DNA of 64,000 bases, from assembly GCA_964530625.1 (NCBI GenBank), contig CAZHAK010000006.1, forward strand, positions 1-64,000. The letters run 5' to 3'. The notes below the pieces were generated by a model. That model made no database searches, was not told where the DNA came from, and saw nothing but the letters and a program-made list of their open reading frames with translations. A program made the translations under genes and the position numbers. How positions within the stretch are numbered: the first letter of the stretch is position 1; each line of letters starts with the position of its first letter. This document shows positions 49,898 to 59,587 of the stretch, piece by piece. The DNA comes from JABWCQ01 sp964530625 (lineage in GTDB: Bacteria; Electryoneota; RPQS01).

Positions 49898-52591
49898 ATG
49901 CCCAAAATAGAACTCGATAAAGCATATACTCCAACAACCGTTGAGTCCAGACTCTATGAAATGTGGGAGAGCCAAGGATGTTTCCGCGCGCAAATTCGCA
50001 AGGGACGCAATCCTTACGTCATCATGATGCCGCCGCCCAACGTCACCGGAATGCTGACCTTGGGACATGTGCTGAATAACTCATTACAAGACTTATTGGC
50101 AAGATGGCGCCGCATGAACGGCGATGATGTGCTTTGGCTTCCCGGTACGGATCACGCGGGCATCGCCACACAAATCAAAGTCGAAGATCAGCTTGCCAAA
50201 GAAGGCGTCACACGACACGATTTGGGCCGCGAGAAATTAGTTGAAAAGATTTGGGAGTGGCGCGAAAACTATGGCGGGATTATTCTTCAGCAATTGCGCC
50301 GCATCGGTGCAAGCTGCGACTGGTCGCGCACTCGCTTCACCTTGGATCTCGAAATGTCGCGGGCAGTCGACGAGATTTTTGTCCGCCTTTATAAAAAGGG
50401 CCTGATCTATCGCGGCAAACGAATCGTCAACTGGGATCCCGAAAAACACACTGCGCTCTCCGATGAGCAAGTAGAGTTCCGCACTGTCTCCTCAAATCTC
50501 TGGCATTTCAAATATCCGTTAAGTGACGGCTCAGGACATTTGGTTGTCGCAACCACAAGACCCGAAACCATGCTCGGAGACACCGCCGTCGCCGTGCATC
50601 CCGAGGACGACCGCTACAAACATTTAATCGGCAAAACAGTTGATCTTCCACTCACTGGACGGAAAATCCCTGTTATCGCGGATGATTACGTCGATCGAGA
50701 GTTCGGTACGGGCTGCGTCAAAGTCACGCCCGCTCACGATCCCAATGACTTCGAAATTGGACTGCGGCATAACCTCGATTTTCTGATTGTCATAGGCCCC
50801 GAAGGGAAAATGACGGATCTGGTGCCCGAACAATTCCGCGGGCTCGATCGCAAAGAAGCCCGCAAAAAGGTTGTCGCTGCCTTGGAAGAGCAAAAGCTTC
50901 TCGAAAAGATAGAGCCATACACTCACTCCGTCGGCCACAACGAGCGCACCGGCACCATCATCGAACCGTTACTCTCCGAGCAATGGTTTGTCCGAATGAA
51001 CGAACTCGCTCAACCTGCTATCGCCGCCGTCCGCGAAGGCCGAGTAAAATTTCATCCCGAGCATTGGGAGAAAACCTATTTTCATTGGCTCGAAAATGTG
51101 CGCGACTGGTGCATCTCCCGCCAAATCTGGTGGGGACATCGCATCCCGCTCTGGACCGTTCAGGAAACAGGCGAGATCATCTGCTCTGTGGACGATCCCA
51201 CAAATGACCCGAAGTACGCCGGTAAAACACTCGTGCAGGATCCCGATGTCGTAGACACTTGGTTCTCTTCATGGCTCTGGCCTTTTTCAACTTTGGGTTG
51301 GCCCGAAGAAACCGATGACCTCGCGCACTTCTTTCCCAGCACTACCCTCGTCACTGCGCCCGATATTATTTTCCTCTGGGTTGCGCGCATGATTATCGCC
51401 TCAGAAGAAGTTTTCGGAGTGTCCCCCTATCAGGACGTGTACTTCACTGGCATCGTGCGCGACTTGCAAGGTCGCAAAATGTCCAAATCGCTCGGCAATT
51501 CGCCCGACCCGATTGAAGTCATTGACACTTACGGCGCGGACGCATTGCGCTTCACAATCATCTCGCAAACTCCGCGCGGCGGTGATGTGCGCTTCAGCAG
51601 CGACATGGCCGAGCACGGACGCAACTTCGCGAACAAACTCTGGAACGCGACGCGCTTCCTCTTGATGAATGTGCCCGATGAAGGCGAGACCTTCGCCTTT
51701 AATCCCGTTGAGGTGCTGCCCAGTCTGCCTGCTAACTTAATCGATCAATGGATTACCTCCGCGTTCTTTTCCTGCGTGCGTGATGTGGACAATGCACTGG
51801 CCGAGTTCCGCTTCGCCGATGCCGCCAAGCGCGCCTACAGTTTTGTCTGGAACGACTTCTGCGATTGGTATCTTGAACTGATCAAAGTCCGTTTGCAAGA
51901 CGCAACAAACGAGCGCAACGAAGCCTTGAGCCACGCACTCAGCATCCTGCACGGCATCGTCCGCATGTTGCATCCGTTCATGCCGTTCGTCACCGAAGAG
52001 CTGTACCAAACATTAAGCAAGCTTTCTGCGACGACGTGGCCCTCAAATCATCGCTTTGCAAGCATCATGCACGCTAATTTTCCGACCTATCAAGCCTCGC
52101 TGGTCGAAAGAAAAGTGGAAGCGCAGTTTGCAAGACTGCAAGACGTTGTGACCGCCATTCGCAACATTCGCGGCGAACTGCGCATCCCGCCGTCAACGCG
52201 CATTCCCGCCGGCATAAGATCTGATTTCGAGAAACTGTCGAAAGAATGGGGGCCGTTCGCTGATTTCGTCATGCGCCTCGCTGGTCTGTCCGATTTTGAA
52301 ATAGATCACAACCGCCCCAAAGGCAGCGCATCTGCCGTCGCGCAAGGCATTGAAATCTATGTGCCCCTGCATGGCTTGATTGATGTTGAAGCGGAGCGCG
52401 CGCGGCTCGGGAAAGAAGACGAGCGCCTGCTTAAGATTGTTCAAAGCACCAAAGCGAAACTCGCGAATCAAAATTTTATTGAGCGCGCCAAACCGGAAGT
52501 CGTAGAATCTGAGCGCGAAAAACTCTCAGAACTTGAGCACGCTCACGAAAAAATCCGCCGCTTCCTAAACGAACTCGAAGCAGCAAAATAG
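49898..52591 (+). CDS. valS: Valyl-tRNA synthetase
   Basis: This 897-residue class I synthetase has a normal length for the bacterial enzyme. It has PPPNVTGM then LTLGHVLNN, where the HIGH motif reads TLGH, GTDHAGIATQ, the CP1 editing domain with TTRPETMLGDTAVAVHPEDD, DWCISRQIWWGHRIP, KMSKSLGNSPDP and a C-terminal coiled coil (residues about 825-895) that binds the tRNA corner. No Shine-Dalgarno sequence precedes ATG 49898; the leader is pyrimidine-rich with a heptamer repeat. Nine bases to the DUF4139 gene. Confidence 0.97.
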   Translation: MPKIELDKAYTPTTVESRLYEMWESQGCFRAQIRKGRNPYVIMMPPPNVTGMLTLGHVLNNSLQDLLARWRRMNGDDVLWLPGTDHAGIATQIKVEDQLAKEGVTRHDLGREKLVEKIWEWRENYGGIILQQLRRIGASCDWSRTRFTLDLEMSRAVDEIFVRLYKKGLIYRGKRIVNWDPEKHTALSDEQVEFRTVSSNLWHFKYPLSDGSGHLVVATTRPETMLGDTAVAVHPEDDRYKHLIGKTVDLPLTGRKIPVIADDYVDREFGTGCVKVTPAHDPNDFEIGLRHNLDFLIVIGPEGKMTDLVPEQFRGLDRKEARKKVVAALEEQKLLEKIEPYTHSVGHNERTGTIIEPLLSEQWFVRMNELAQPAIAAVREGRVKFHPEHWEKTYFHWLENVRDWCISRQIWWGHRIPLWTVQETGEIICSVDDPTNDPKYAGKTLVQDPDVVDTWFSSWLWPFSTLGWPEETDDLAHFFPSTTLVTAPDIIFLWVARMIIASEEVFGVSPYQDVYFTGIVRDLQGRKMSKSLGNSPDPIEVIDTYGADALRFTIISQTPRGGDVRFSSDMAEHGRNFANKLWNATRFLLMNVPDEGETFAFNPVEVLPSLPANLIDQWITSAFFSCVRDVDNALAEFRFADAAKRAYSFVWNDFCDWYLELIKVRLQDATNERNEALSHALSILHGIVRMLHPFMPFVTEELYQTLSKLSATTWPSNHRFASIMHANFPTYQASLVERKVEAQFARLQDVVTAIRNIRGELRIPPSTRIPAGIRSDFEKLSKEWGPFADFVMRLAGLSDFEIDHNRPKGSASAVAQGIEIYVPLHGLIDVEAERARLGKEDERLLKIVQSTKAKLANQNFIERAKPEVVESEREKLSELEHAHEKIRRFLNELEAAK

Positions 52592-52599
52592 GAACAGAT

Positions 52600-53931
52600 A
52601 TGAAACTACTTTATCTACCTCTTGCCCTCTGCATCGCTGCCTCGGCGGCATTCGCCAAGCCCGGTGTTTCCGTCACGGTGTACAATCAGGACCTGGCCCT
52701 TGTCCGCGACGTCCGCGACATGGACTTCACAAAAGGCAATAGCGAACTGCTGTTCCGCGACGTCGCAGCAAAAATTGACCAATCCTCCGTGCACTTCAAA
52801 GCCGGCGGCGTCACGCTTCTCGAGCAAAACTTTGATTTTGATCTCGTCTCGCCTGACAAACTCTTGCAGAAGTACATTGATCAACCCATCGAAGTCCTGA
52901 GCGAAAGCGGAGATCTAGTTAGCGGAAAACTTCTGACCGCATCCGGGCAGTCCATCGTCCTGCAATCCGCAGACGGAACATTGCGCTCTCTGATAACCGA
53001 GTCCATTCTCGAAATCCGTTATCCAAAATTGCCCGACGGCCTGATCACAAAACCAACCCTGCGCTGGCTGGTTAATTCCCCCGATGCCGGCAAGAAAGAA
53101 GCCGAAGTCTCCTATCTCACCGGCGGCATGAACTGGAACGCTGATTACGTTTGCGTCATTGATGAAACCAATAAAGCCGATCTCTCCGCTTGGGTCACGC
53201 TCAACAATATGTCCGGCGCATCCTACATGGATGCTAAACTAAAATTGATCGCCGGAGAAGTCCATCGCGCACAGGCTCCATCGCCAAAATACCATTTGAT
53301 GCGAAACGAAGCAATGGCTATGGACGGCGCCGCACAGTTTTCCGAAAAATCCTTCTTCGAGTACCATCTCTACACGCTTGAGCGTCCGACCGATCTGCTT
53401 GACAATCAAACCAAGCAAGTCAGCCTGTTCCCTAGCGCCAATGTTCAAACCAAACGCATCTACGAATACGACTACACCAAGAACAACGACAAAGTCAGCG
53501 TATCGCTCGAGTTTCTGAATTCCAAAGAGAATGAACTCGGCATTCCGCTTCCCGCCGGTCGTGTCCGAGTCTTCCAAAAAGACACCGACGGATCACAGGA
53601 GTTTATCGGTGAAGACAACCTCGATCACACACCGCGGGACGAAAAAGTCCGAGTCACTATCGGCAACGCCTTTGATATTGCCGTAGAGCGAGTGCAAAAG
53701 GACTATCGCAGGATTTCGGATCGCGTCAGCGAACAGGATATAGAAGTCAAACTGCGCAATCGCAAAGACGAAGCTGTCACCGTTGTCGTAGTCGAGCGCG
53801 CATGGGGCGATTGGGAGATCACAAAATCAAGTCTTCCGTATCGCAAAATCTCCGCGCGCCAGTTTGAGTTCGATGTTTTGGCGAAACCGGATCAGGAAGT
53901 CGTGTTGACCTACACTCTGCGCAACAGATAA
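52600..53931 (+). CDS. DUF4139-domain protein, exported, function unknown
   Basis: This 443-residue protein has a signal peptide (LLYLPLALCIAASAAFA, cleavage about residue 19). It matches the DUF4139 pattern: an N-terminal part with VTVYNQDLALVRDVRDM and a C-terminal domain with AEVSYLTGGMNWNADYVCVI, AWVTLNNMSGASYMDAKLKLIAGEV and late RKDEAVTVVVVE. No catalytic motif is known. It is probably periplasmic or surface-exposed. It lies between valS and recG with short gaps, so it is likely in one operon; a functional link is not evident. Confidence 0.85.
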   Translation: MKLLYLPLALCIAASAAFAKPGVSVTVYNQDLALVRDVRDMDFTKGNSELLFRDVAAKIDQSSVHFKAGGVTLLEQNFDFDLVSPDKLLQKYIDQPIEVLSESGDLVSGKLLTASGQSIVLQSADGTLRSLITESILEIRYPKLPDGLITKPTLRWLVNSPDAGKKEAEVSYLTGGMNWNADYVCVIDETNKADLSAWVTLNNMSGASYMDAKLKLIAGEVHRAQAPSPKYHLMRNEAMAMDGAAQFSEKSFFEYHLYTLERPTDLLDNQTKQVSLFPSANVQTKRIYEYDYTKNNDKVSVSLEFLNSKENELGIPLPAGRVRVFQKDTDGSQEFIGEDNLDHTPRDEKVRVTIGNAFDIAVERVQKDYRRISDRVSEQDIEVKLRNRKDEAVTVVVVERAWGDWEITKSSLPYRKISARQFEFDVLAKPDQEVVLTYTLRNR

Positions 53932-53939
53932 GTCACGTT

Positions 53940-56036
53940 GTGGCCGGAAGACTTCGAGATCCCGTTGCAAGTCTCCGACAAATCGGAGAGTTTCGATCCA
54001 AAGCCCTCGAGAAAATTGGCATCAAAACTCTCGGCGAACTGATTCGTTATTTTCCGCGCCGCTACTTGGATCGCTCGCGCCAACTTACAATTCGCGAGCT
54101 GGTCCCGACCGAATATGAAGTCACCGTCGTCGGCAAAGTGATCTCAGTTGATCTTCGCCGCACAAAAACCGGCAAAAATATGTTGACCGCGATGATCAAC
54201 GATTTATCCGGAACATTAAGGTGTGTATGGTTTCATGGCGCGCAATACTGGCAAAAACAGCTCGTCGTCGGTGAACTGGTCGCCGTCAGCGGCAAACTGA
54301 CCGATGAAGACCGCCGCGAATTTGCACATCCCGCGATCGATCGCTTAGGCGAAGACGGCGACGAAAGCAGAATGTTCAACACAGGACAAATCGTCGCACT
54401 CTATCCCATGTCGCTCGACCTGCGCAAAGTCGGACTCGAATCGCGCAATATGCGCCGCATTCAGCAGGAAGCGCTGGAGGCCGTGTGCGCAGAGTTAATC
54501 GAGTACATCCCTGTTGAAGATTTGGCTGCCGCCGATGCACTACTCTTAGGCGACGCGCTCACGCAAGTTCATTTTCCCGATGCTCCCGACACGCTGTCAA
54601 AAGCGTGGCGCCGCATTCGCTACGAAGAACTGCTCTTTCACCAAATACTTTTTGCACTGCGTAAACACTACAATAAAGTGTTGCCCGGAGTTGGCCCGTT
54701 TGATAACATCGGCCCGATCACGCGCAAAGTTTTGGATGCGTTGCCTTTTCCGCTTACCGAAGGGCAAAAAGAAGTTCTGACTGAAATTCGGCAGGACTTG
54801 ATCAGCCCCATGCCGATGCAGAGACTCCTGCACGGCGAGGTTGGAGCTGGGAAGACTGTCGTGGCATTGCTCGCAGCAGCCATGGCCGCCGACGCCGGAT
54901 TTCAAACCGCGTTCATGGCGCCCACTGAAATTCTGGCTCAGCAACACGCGCGCACGCTCGCGCCGCCCGCTCAGGCCGCAGGCCTCGCCATTCGCATCCT
55001 GCGCGGCAAGCAAACTACCGCCCAACGCCGTGAAGTATATTCGCACGTCGCCGCAGGCGCTGTTGATATCGTCGTCGGCACTCACGCGCTACTAAATGAA
55101 AAGCTGAGCTTCCCGCGATTGGGATTGCTTGTCATTGACGAACAACATCGTTTTGGCGTGGAACAGCGCGCACAACTTTCAAGCAAAGGCAAACGCCCGA
55201 ACCTTTTGGTGATGACCGCAACTCCGATTCCGCGCACACTAAGACTTTCCGAACTCGGTGACCTTGATGTCTCCACTCTGAAAGAGCTCCCCGGCGGAAA
55301 ACGCGATGTCACGACCGCCGTTCGCTATGCTCCTGATCGCGAGCGTGTGTACAAATTTCTGCTCGAGCAAGCGGCAAAAGGCGAGCGCGTCTTTATTGTC
55401 TGCCCCTTAGTCGAAGAATCCGAGAATGTGCAAGTCGAAGCCGCCGTGGACTATCATAAGCGCGTCTCCACCGGCGCTCTAAAATCTGTCAAAGTCGGAC
55501 TCCTCCATGGACGCATGAGTTCCGAAGAAAAAGAATCCGCCGTCAAAGCCTTTCGCGAAGGCGAGACTCCGATTTTGGTCGCCACACCCGTCGTGGAAGT
55601 CGGCGTCGATGTCCCTGACGCGTCTGTCATGGTCATCGAAAATCCCGAGCGAATTGGACTCGCCGCGCTTCATCAATTGCGCGGCAGAGTCGGACGCAAA
55701 GGACAAAAATCCGTCTTCATATTGTTGCCCGGACCGAAGCTCACAGAAGACGCCAAAGAGCGTTTGAAAGCGATTCAAGCGACCGACGACGGATTCGAGA
55801 TTGCCGAACTTGATTTCAAATTGCGCGGAGCTGGTGAACTCTTCGGCACAAAACAATCCGGTGAAGTCGAACTGCGACACTACGTTCCCGAGCGCGACGA
55901 GCCGCTCTTGAACTTCGCTCGTGAACGCGCATTCTCCATGGTCGAGGAAGACCCGGAACTCTCGCACTATCCCTTGCTCCGCGAAAAATTTCGAGAGTCA
56001 CACTTACCCAAACTCGGTCTCCTTGCCGGAGGCTAA
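53940..56036 (+). CDS. recG: ATP-dependent DNA helicase RecG
   Basis: This 698-residue superfamily 2 helicase remodels stalled forks and branched DNA. An N-terminal wedge OB fold (YEVTVVGKVISVDLRR) precedes the motor: Walker A HGEVGAGKTVVAL, DEQH box VIDEQHRFGVEQR, motif III MTATPIPRTL, and later VATPVVEVGVDVPDASVMVIENPERIGLAALHQLRGRVGR. The start is GTG 53940, eight bases after the DUF4139 stop. Confidence 0.97.
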   Translation: MAGRLRDPVASLRQIGEFRSKALEKIGIKTLGELIRYFPRRYLDRSRQLTIRELVPTEYEVTVVGKVISVDLRRTKTGKNMLTAMINDLSGTLRCVWFHGAQYWQKQLVVGELVAVSGKLTDEDRREFAHPAIDRLGEDGDESRMFNTGQIVALYPMSLDLRKVGLESRNMRRIQQEALEAVCAELIEYIPVEDLAAADALLLGDALTQVHFPDAPDTLSKAWRRIRYEELLFHQILFALRKHYNKVLPGVGPFDNIGPITRKVLDALPFPLTEGQKEVLTEIRQDLISPMPMQRLLHGEVGAGKTVVALLAAAMAADAGFQTAFMAPTEILAQQHARTLAPPAQAAGLAIRILRGKQTTAQRREVYSHVAAGAVDIVVGTHALLNEKLSFPRLGLLVIDEQHRFGVEQRAQLSSKGKRPNLLVMTATPIPRTLRLSELGDLDVSTLKELPGGKRDVTTAVRYAPDRERVYKFLLEQAAKGERVFIVCPLVEESENVQVEAAVDYHKRVSTGALKSVKVGLLHGRMSSEEKESAVKAFREGETPILVATPVVEVGVDVPDASVMVIENPERIGLAALHQLRGRVGRKGQKSVFILLPGPKLTEDAKERLKAIQATDDGFEIAELDFKLRGAGELFGTKQSGEVELRHYVPERDEPLLNFARERAFSMVEEDPELSHYPLLREKFRESHLPKLGLLAGG

Positions 56037-56056
56037 TTCAAAGGGGAGTATCTACG

Positions 56057-56848
56057 ATGCAAACTAAAATCATCGCCATAGCAAACCAAAAAGGCGGAGT
56101 AGGCAAGACCACCACCGCCGTCCATCTCGCGGCAGGTATGGCCCTCGAGGGCTATTCGACGCTCTTGATTGATCTCGACCCGCAAGGCAATGCCACCGCG
56201 GGCTTAGGTGTTACTCCCGTCGAAACTCAAAATGGCGTTTACGATGTCTTGATCAACGACATGCCAATCAAAGACGCGATTCGGGAAACAAACGTCGCCG
56301 GATTGAGTTTGTTACCCGCCGACTCTCGCTTGCACGGCGCAGAAATCGAGCTCGTCTCAAAACTTGCCCGCGAAAAAATACTTGCCGAAGCATTAGCCAA
56401 TCTGGGTGAGCGTTTTCAGTTTATCGTCCTCGACACACCACCGTCCTTGGGTTTGCTGACGCTGAACGCGATGGCCGCCGCCAGCACCATTCTCGTGCCG
56501 ATGCAATGCGAATACTATGCGTTGGAAGGGCTCGCACAGTTGATGAAGTCAGTCAACCTTGTCAAGAGGCATCTGAACACGTCGCTTGAAATCGAGGGTA
56601 TTCTGTTGACCATGTATGACGGACGGTTGAATCTTTCTAAACAAGTTGCAGAGGAGATTACGGACGTCTTCGAAAATCGCGTCTACAAAACCATGATTCT
56701 CAGAAACGTCCGTTTGTCAGAAGCCCCCAGCTTCGGACAAACGGTTTACACCTACGATCCGGGCAGCCGCGGCGCGCAAAACTATAGAGAGTTTACCGTT
56801 GAGTTTCTCAGTCACCAGGAACTTCCGCCCCGAGAGGCTGTTGCATGA
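56057..56848 (+). CDS. parA: Chromosome partitioning ATPase ParA (Soj)
   Basis: This 263-residue Walker-type ATPase has the deviant Walker A KGGVGKTTTAVHLA, DLDPQGNATAGLG and LDTPPSLGLLTLNA. The small size without an N-terminal HTH marks it as the chromosomal type Ib-like Soj. It positions ParB-origin complexes on the nucleoid. GGGGAG lies upstream of ATG 56057. It is coupled to parB by overlap (ATGA). No parS-like palindrome was found nearby by eye. Confidence 0.96.
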   Translation: MQTKIIAIANQKGGVGKTTTAVHLAAGMALEGYSTLLIDLDPQGNATAGLGVTPVETQNGVYDVLINDMPIKDAIRETNVAGLSLLPADSRLHGAEIELVSKLAREKILAEALANLGERFQFIVLDTPPSLGLLTLNAMAAASTILVPMQCEYYALEGLAQLMKSVNLVKRHLNTSLEIEGILLTMYDGRLNLSKQVAEEITDVFENRVYKTMILRNVRLSEAPSFGQTVYTYDPGSRGAQNYREFTVEFLSHQELPPREAVA

Positions 56849-57714
56849 AATCTCACAAGGCTTTAGGGAAAGGATTGCGAGCACTGATCACGGAAGAGGA
56901 AGTCACCTCTTCAACCACGTCACACGAAATCAACCATATCTCTGTTGACCTGATTGAGCCGAATCCTTTTCAGCCACGCCAGGTCTTCCGCGACGAGGCG
57001 ATTGATGAACTCAAAAACTCTATCCTGAAGCAAGGATTGTTGCAGCCAGTCGTCGTCAGACCCGCCGGTACGCGCTATCAGCTTATCCTCGGTGAACGCA
57101 GACTGCGCGCCACGCGTTTGGCGGGTTTGAAAACCATTCCTGCGCAAATTCGAATCGTCGAGAGTTCAGAAGAGATGCTGGAACTTGCGATTCTCGAAAA
57201 CGTCCATCGTGAAGATCTGACTCCGATTGAAATCGCACATGCAATCGTTAAGCTTCAACAGCAGTACACTCTAACGCAAGAAGTCGTTGCCGAGAAAATG
57301 GGCATGAGCCGCGCACACGTCGCCAATCTTGTCCGTCTCCTGAAACTCCCCCCGCGTATTCAACATGCCTTAACCGAAGGCAAGCTCACCATGGGCCACG
57401 CGCGTGCCCTGCTGTCCGTCGTGGACGAAGGTGAACAATTGGATCTCTTCGAGCGCTTTTTAGTGGATGGAAAGCTCACCGTCCGCACCGCTGAAGCCAT
57501 GACTCGCAAGACCAAACCGGCAAAGTCAAAATCTGCCACCGCGTCGGCTGCAGATTCCCGCGAAGCAAAAGCTCTGGCCCAAGTCGAAAACAATTTGAGC
57601 CGACAACTCTCCACTAGAGTTAAAATAAAACCCAAAGGTCGCGGCGGCACCATTGAAATCACTTACTACACTATCGATGACCTGAACCGCCTTCTCGAAA
57701 TTGTAGACAAATAG
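56845..57714 (+). CDS. parB: Chromosome partitioning protein ParB (Spo0J)
   Basis: This 289-residue CTP-dependent clamp protein binds parS. It begins with the Lys/Arg-rich ParA-stimulating KALGKGLRALI. The CTP-binding region holds NPFQPRQ and LILGERRLRATRLAG, then ENVHREDLTPIEIA, the HTH (TQEVVAEKMGMSRAHVANLVRLLKLP), and a C-terminal dimerisation domain. The length is typical of chromosomal ParB. Confidence 0.97.
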   Translation: MKSHKALGKGLRALITEEEVTSSTTSHEINHISVDLIEPNPFQPRQVFRDEAIDELKNSILKQGLLQPVVVRPAGTRYQLILGERRLRATRLAGLKTIPAQIRIVESSEEMLELAILENVHREDLTPIEIAHAIVKLQQQYTLTQEVVAEKMGMSRAHVANLVRLLKLPPRIQHALTEGKLTMGHARALLSVVDEGEQLDLFERFLVDGKLTVRTAEAMTRKTKPAKSKSATASAADSREAKALAQVENNLSRQLSTRVKIKPKGRGGTIEITYYTIDDLNRLLEIVDK

Positions 57715-57734
57715 TAAATCGCTAGTCTTTCAGC

Positions 57735-57755
57735 TTCATATTTCATACTTCATCT
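57735..57755 (+). repeat. Three TTCATAY-type heptamers before the rRNA methyltransferase gene
   Basis: TTCATAT TTCATAC TTCATCT lie in tandem and end 12 bases before GTG 57768. They are followed by TTCCCGCCTCCC. The arrangement copies the valS leader at 49860-49880. Confidence 0.6.
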
Positions 57756-57767
57756 TTCCCGCCTCCC

Positions 57768-58580
57768 GTGCCACGTCCTCCCATACGCCGTTCAAGACCC
57801 GATAGAAACCGTTCGCCATACGGCGAGCGCCCGTATTCCGAGCAGTCCCTGGTCATCTACGGTCGAAACCCCGTACTGGAAGCGCTCCGCCGTGGCTTAG
57901 TCGAGGAGCTCACGGTCTCGTCAAGCGCACACGGCGAAGTCATCACAAAAATCCGCGAGCTGGCGAATCGTCTGCATGTCCCGCTGAATTCCGGATACAT
58001 TCCGGATACTGATGCCGATGTACCGACGCAGGGAGTCCGTGCGCGCATCCGTTTGCCTGAAGTCCACGGTGACTTTGAGGCTCTGGACGAAATCGTACAT
58101 AGCAAGCCCGCGCCGCTTGTTCTCTTGTTAGATGGCATCGAGGACCCTCGAAATTTCGGCGCAATCCTTCGCACAGCCTATGCCGCCGGAGTGGACGCTG
58201 TGCTTTTTCGCCAGCGTCGCCAGTCGCCGCTCACCGAAGTCGTCTTCAAAACTTCCGCCGGATGCGCCGCTTTGATTGACCTCTACCAAGTCACCAGCCT
58301 CGACAAGACGGTGCGAACCCTGAAACAAAACGGATGGTGGGTGACCGCCGCCGCGCCCGACCCGCACGCAAAGTCTTACTCTGAGTTCGATTGGGATCGT
58401 CCCACTATCCTTATATTAGGAGCCGAAGGAGCTGGAGTCTCGCCGCTCCTTCTGAAACGCGCCGATCTCATGGTGAAGATTCCTCTTTACCGTGATATCG
58501 ACAGCCTGAATGTCGCTGCAGCTGCGGCTGTGCTCCTCTTTGAAGCCGCAAAATCACGCGAACTCGTTCCGGAAGTTTAA
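57768..58580 (+). CDS. rlmB: TrmH/SpoU-family rRNA 2'-O-methyltransferase (RlmB-like)
   Basis: This 270-residue protein has an N-terminal L30e-like substrate-binding domain (VIYGRNPVLEALRRG) and a knotted SPOUT domain: LDGIEDPRNFGAILRTAYAAGVDAV, ILGAEGAGVSPLLL and IPLYRDIDSLNVAAAAAVLLFE. RlmB methylates the 2'-O of G2251 in 23S rRNA; other TrmH members use tRNA, so the target is inferred. A basic N-terminal tail (about 25 residues) precedes the fold. The start is GTG 57768, without a Shine-Dalgarno sequence. Confidence 0.92.
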   Translation: MPRPPIRRSRPDRNRSPYGERPYSEQSLVIYGRNPVLEALRRGLVEELTVSSSAHGEVITKIRELANRLHVPLNSGYIPDTDADVPTQGVRARIRLPEVHGDFEALDEIVHSKPAPLVLLLDGIEDPRNFGAILRTAYAAGVDAVLFRQRRQSPLTEVVFKTSAGCAALIDLYQVTSLDKTVRTLKQNGWWVTAAAPDPHAKSYSEFDWDRPTILILGAEGAGVSPLLLKRADLMVKIPLYRDIDSLNVAAAAAVLLFEAAKSRELVPEV

Positions 58581-58621
58581 TAAACATATATGGTTTCTAC
58601 ACACTTCGTTTATATTTTCAC

Positions 58622-58650
58622 TTGACACTCCGAGTCAAATTCTGTATATT
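58622..58650 (+). promoter_or_regulatory. Near-consensus promoter for the M23-bactofilin-ATP synthase region
   Basis: TTGACA (58622-58627), a 17-base spacer and TATATT (58645-58650). Transcription should start near 58657, about 29 bases before ATG 58686. It is the only strong promoter I can see ahead of the atp genes. Confidence 0.85.
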
Positions 58651-58685
58651 CTCGAATTATTGACGGCTTTTTGGGCCTGACCCCT

Positions 58686-59531
58686 ATGCCTGCACGTGAA
58701 AAAGTGTGGACTATTGTTGTCCTATCCGAAAACCAGGCCCAGATGCGCCAATTCCGGCTCAAGAGGGCCTGGTTCTATGCTGCCGTTTCAACAGTCATCG
58801 GAGCCGTGATTCTCCTCTTGTTCTTTGGTATTATGACCTGGTCATTGTCTTCGCAGGTGCAGGATAATACCGCTCTACATGCTAAAGTACAAGAACTGGA
58901 AGCCACCAACGATCGCATACGGGATATTGCCGAGCGCTTGGGCGAACTTAAACAGTTCGAACAGCAGCTCCGTCGCGGACTCCTGATGCCTGAATCTGGG
59001 CTTCCTTCCGATGAAGCGCTGGAGCCGGATCCCTTGACAGCGTCATTCGCCGAACAGGAAACCCACCCCGAAGATTCAGAACTCTTAGGAATCTACGCCG
59101 AGCGCTCTGCGGATGTCGCAGTCGAAAGCGTTCTCCCCGGAGATATTCCTACTTACCCTCCGGTGCGTGGCTATGTCACCCGCTCTTTTGAATCGAAACA
59201 AGTTTTGTACAACCCCGGACACTACGGCTTGGATGTCGCCGCCAAAGAAGGCACACCCATCCTCGCCAGCGCTAACGGACTTGTGCTGTTTTCCGGCTGG
59301 AGCTATCCCTACGGCAACCTCGTCGTCATCGCTCATAAATCCGGCTACAATACCTTCTATGGCCACAATCAATTCTTGCTGGTCAAACCCGGAGACCGTG
59401 TCCTGCAAGGACACCCGATCGCGCTCCTCGGGAATTCCGGGCGCAGTTCTGCGCCACACCTACATTTTGAGATTTGGAAAGATGGAATTCAGGTCGACCC
59501 TGAATCCATTCTCGCACATGTTGTCGGATGA
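58686..59531 (+). CDS. Membrane-anchored M23-family metallopeptidase
   Basis: This 281-residue bitopic protein has a short cytoplasmic N-terminus, one membrane helix (residues about 31-56), a coiled coil (about 60-105) and a C-terminal M23 domain. The zinc motif appears as NPGHYGLDVAAKEG and APHLHFEIW, with YGHN between, so it looks active. Proteins of this layout often sit beside bactofilin and cut cross-links to shape cells. ATG 58686 is preferred; TTG 58671 is open but lies near the expected transcription start. Bactofilin follows after 56 bases. Confidence 0.92.
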   Translation: MPAREKVWTIVVLSENQAQMRQFRLKRAWFYAAVSTVIGAVILLLFFGIMTWSLSSQVQDNTALHAKVQELEATNDRIRDIAERLGELKQFEQQLRRGLLMPESGLPSDEALEPDPLTASFAEQETHPEDSELLGIYAERSADVAVESVLPGDIPTYPPVRGYVTRSFESKQVLYNPGHYGLDVAAKEGTPILASANGLVLFSGWSYPYGNLVVIAHKSGYNTFYGHNQFLLVKPGDRVLQGHPIALLGNSGRSSAPHLHFEIWKDGIQVDPESILAHVVG

Positions 59532-59587
59532 GCTGAACATCCTAAGCGTGCAATACTCAGCCAATTCCCAACAGGGAGGACGGGCTC

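Noticed and set aside
56037..57767. parS sites near parA-parB
   Set aside because: No 16-bp palindrome resembling the usual parS was found in the gaps around or inside these genes by eye.
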